This document shows positions 38,840 to 40,000 of a DNA stretch of 40,000 bases, piece by piece. Both the position numbers and the translations under genes were made by a program. Source of the DNA: Candidatus Omnitrophota bacterium (GTDB lineage: Bacteria; Omnitrophota; Gorgyraeia; Zapsychrales; Aceulaceae); contig JAKQPK010000056.1 in the NCBI GenBank assembly GCA_029564765.1, forward strand, positions 1-40,000, in the 5' to 3' direction. Under the pieces are notes generated by a model. That model searched no databases and had not been told where the DNA came from. It saw only the letters and a list, made by a program, of their open reading frames with translations. Numbering within the stretch: the first letter of the stretch is position 1; each line of letters begins with the position of its first letter.

Positions 38840-39757
38840 ATGGCTGGGATCATCGATTTTCACAGTCACTATATTCCTCCGGAAATAGCGGCCCATACAG
38901 CATTTTTTAAAGTGAACTGGTCCAATGTGGACAAGCATTTGGAGTCCATGGACGCCTTAGGCATTGAAAAAGCTGTTCTCTTTTATCCAACCACAGATGC
39001 CCACATGAACCTTGGTGGATGGGATCAGGTTTGCCGGGTTTACAACCAGAAGATCTCCGACTTGGTGAAGAACCATCCTGATCGTTTTATTGGCGCCGGG
39101 ATCATTTCTATCGAAAATCCTTACACGATCGTTGGGCAGCTTAAGAATGTTCAGAATTTAGGGTTATCGATCATCTCTCTTGCGTCAAGTTATAATGGCC
39201 ACTATCTGGACGAGGAAGTCTTCTTTCCGCTCTATGAGTTTGTTGGAAAGCACCATATGCCTGTTCACGTTCATCCGCAGATCATCCATCCGATCGGTGA
39301 GGAGCGCGTTAAGGACCCATTGTTAACGCCAGTGCTGGAGTACGTCTTTGATGTATCGATGTGTATCGGTAAAATGATGATGGCTGATGTCTTTCATCGA
39401 TTTTCTGATGTCAGATTTATTTTTGCGCATTATGGCGGTGTGCTGCCATTTGTTAAGGAGCGATTCGATAATACGTATCAGATGCTGCGCGGCCGTGATC
39501 TGGTGAAAGATCTTGGTGCGGCTCCAAGCACATTTTTTAAAAATTTATATTTTGATACAAGCGGATCTCAATCTCCGGCGGCCTTGCAGTGCGCCCTAGA
39601 GGTCGTGGACGCCGAGCATATTTTATTTGGCAGCGATTTTCCCGCCAATCAAAAGATCCCTGCCGCGATCGAAGTCATTGAAAAATCAGGGCTTTCCGCC
39701 CAAGAGCGCGATGCCATTCTTTTTGCGAACGCGCAAAAATTAATACTTGCAAAATAA
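38840..39757 (+). CDS. Amidohydrolase-2 family decarboxylase-like enzyme
   Basis: A 305-residue TIM-barrel metalloenzyme of the ACMSD/gamma-resorcylate/6-methylsalicylate decarboxylase group. H8 and H10 lie in DFHSHYIPPE, H145 in PVHVHPQ, H197 in FAHYGGVLPF and the catalytic Asp D266 in LFGSDFPAN. The family hydrolyses or decarboxylates aromatic acids using one metal ion. As the last gene of the polyketide region, it could decarboxylate an aromatic carboxylic acid formed after cyclisation, or hydrolyse a lactone. No clear terminator follows before the rRNA promoters. Confidence 0.84.
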   Translation: MAGIIDFHSHYIPPEIAAHTAFFKVNWSNVDKHLESMDALGIEKAVLFYPTTDAHMNLGGWDQVCRVYNQKISDLVKNHPDRFIGAGIISIENPYTIVGQLKNVQNLGLSIISLASSYNGHYLDEEVFFPLYEFVGKHHMPVHVHPQIIHPIGEERVKDPLLTPVLEYVFDVSMCIGKMMMADVFHRFSDVRFIFAHYGGVLPFVKERFDNTYQMLRGRDLVKDLGAAPSTFFKNLYFDTSGSQSPAALQCALEVVDAEHILFGSDFPANQKIPAAIEVIEKSGLSAQERDAILFANAQKLILAK

Positions 39758-39774
39758 GAATTATCGTGTATACT
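39747..39774 (+). promoter_or_regulatory. Candidate upstream rRNA promoter (P1)
   Basis: TTGCAA (39747-39752), a 16-nt spacer, then TATACT (39769-39774). The -35 overlaps the amidohydrolase stop. Two promoters before a 16S gene are common. Confidence 0.45.
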
Positions 39775-39791
39775 AACACTCTATCTTACGA

Positions 39792-39822
39792 TTTGTTTCT
39801 ATGCGTTCTTTCGTAGTACAAA
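39792..39822 (+). terminator. Weak hairpin after the PKS operon
   Basis: TTTGT (39792-39796) pairs with ACAAA (39818-39822), with inner CTA..CG/CG-TAG pairs and a TTCTTT loop. It is followed by TTTAAAAAATTTT, not a clean T-run. It could be a terminator for the polyketide operon or simply AT-rich DNA. Confidence 0.25.
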
Positions 39823-39836
39823 TTTAAAAAATTTTC

Positions 39837-39865
39837 TTGACAATTCTAAAGTGTTCTGTTAATCT
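39837..39865 (+). promoter_or_regulatory. Candidate main rRNA promoter (P2)
   Basis: A perfect -35 TTGACA (39837-39842) with AT-rich DNA upstream (UP-element-like), a 17-nt spacer, and a poor -10 (TAATCT, 39860-39865). It sits 110 nt before the 16S start. Confidence 0.5.
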
Positions 39866-39898
39866 TTGGAATCAAATTTTTAAAGGATCATTCCAAAG
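39864..39898 (+). repeat. Perfect inverted repeat in the rRNA leader
   Basis: CTTTGGAAT (39864-39872) and ATTCCAAAG (39890-39898) pair perfectly over 9 bp with a 17-nt loop. They lie at the predicted transcription start of P2, so the nascent pre-rRNA would fold here, or a dimeric protein could bind. Confidence 0.5.
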
Positions 39899-39922
39899 CT
39901 GTTATAGATTTTTGTTTTTTTC

Positions 39923-39933
39923 GTTCTTTGAGA
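39923..39933 (+). promoter_or_regulatory. boxA-like antitermination element
   Basis: GTTCTTTGAGA lies ~15 nt before the 16S start. It resembles the boxA-type elements in rRNA leaders that recruit the Nus antitermination complex. Confidence 0.4.
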
Positions 39934-39947
39934 TATTTGCCAAGTTT

Positions 39948-40000
<53 letters not shown>

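Overview
The window reads as one continuous chromosome stretch from a Gram-negative bacterium of the PVC superphylum, most likely Candidatus Omnitrophota (OP3). The last ~53 bases are the 5' end of a 16S rRNA whose 'GGCGGCGTGGATTAGG' opening is typical of PVC-group sequences. An LPS heptose epimerase (hldD), several lipoproteins, a ParA fused to a glycogen-binding domain and a class III (archaeal-like) pilin signal fit that assignment. Phylum is an inference; superphylum is better supported. Nearly all genes lie on the + strand in tightly packed, often overlapping operons.

Layout. 1-4364: a carbohydrate-binding membrane protein (cut by the window edge), a tiny overlapping gene, ParA-CBM48, small membrane proteins, an EF-Tu-like beta-barrel protein, a CarS/DUF46 membrane enzyme, a Cys-rich pilin-like protein and a minus-strand Gln-rich protein. 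4423-9299: methyltransferase, two tandem GT-C-like membrane proteins (the second broken by an in-frame TAG) and a second methyltransferase. 9307-15224: prmA, a GGQ release-factor-like protein, apbE, then glgP-thyA-folA from its own promoter. 15313-21589: REC-EAL phosphodiesterase, CNNM/CBS protein, lipoprotein, hldD, coiled-coil protein, hemerythrin-like protein, lipoprotein and a PadR regulator.

21589-39757 is the most interesting part. Directly after padR comes an AT-rich palindrome abutting a good promoter. It is followed by a ~240-nt structured leader that appears to carry two short upstream ORFs, each preceded by a duplicated Shine-Dalgarno/start module. The downstream genes run in one direction for ~18 kb. 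The first block encodes an acyl-CoA ligase, nucleoside phosphorylase, MtnA isomerase plus a half-size degenerate MtnA, a class II aldolase fused to an SCP2 lipid-binding domain, and an aldehyde dehydrogenase. This order resembles the 'DHAP shunt' that salvages 5'-methylthioadenosine or 5'-deoxyadenosine. The second block encodes an SPFH protein, a PCP_red-like protein, a PanE-like reductase, a KS-alpha/KS-beta pair, two single-pass membrane proteins, an acyl carrier protein, a PF04199-type cyclase, an SRPBCC aromatase/cyclase closely resembling TcmN/WhiE ORFVI, an MFS exporter, an SDR ketoreductase, a PC4-like protein and an amidohydrolase-2 decarboxylase-like enzyme. KS-alpha carries Cys169/His309/Lys341/His346; KS-beta has lost all three catalytic residues. 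This is a type II polyketide synthase locus of aromatic-polyketide logic in an unexpected lineage. An AT-rich nucleotidyl-cyclase-like gene sits inside it as an apparent late insertion.

The window ends with two candidate rRNA promoters, a perfect inverted repeat at the probable transcription start, a boxA-like element and the 16S start. I saw no tRNA, CRISPR array, transposase or integrase.
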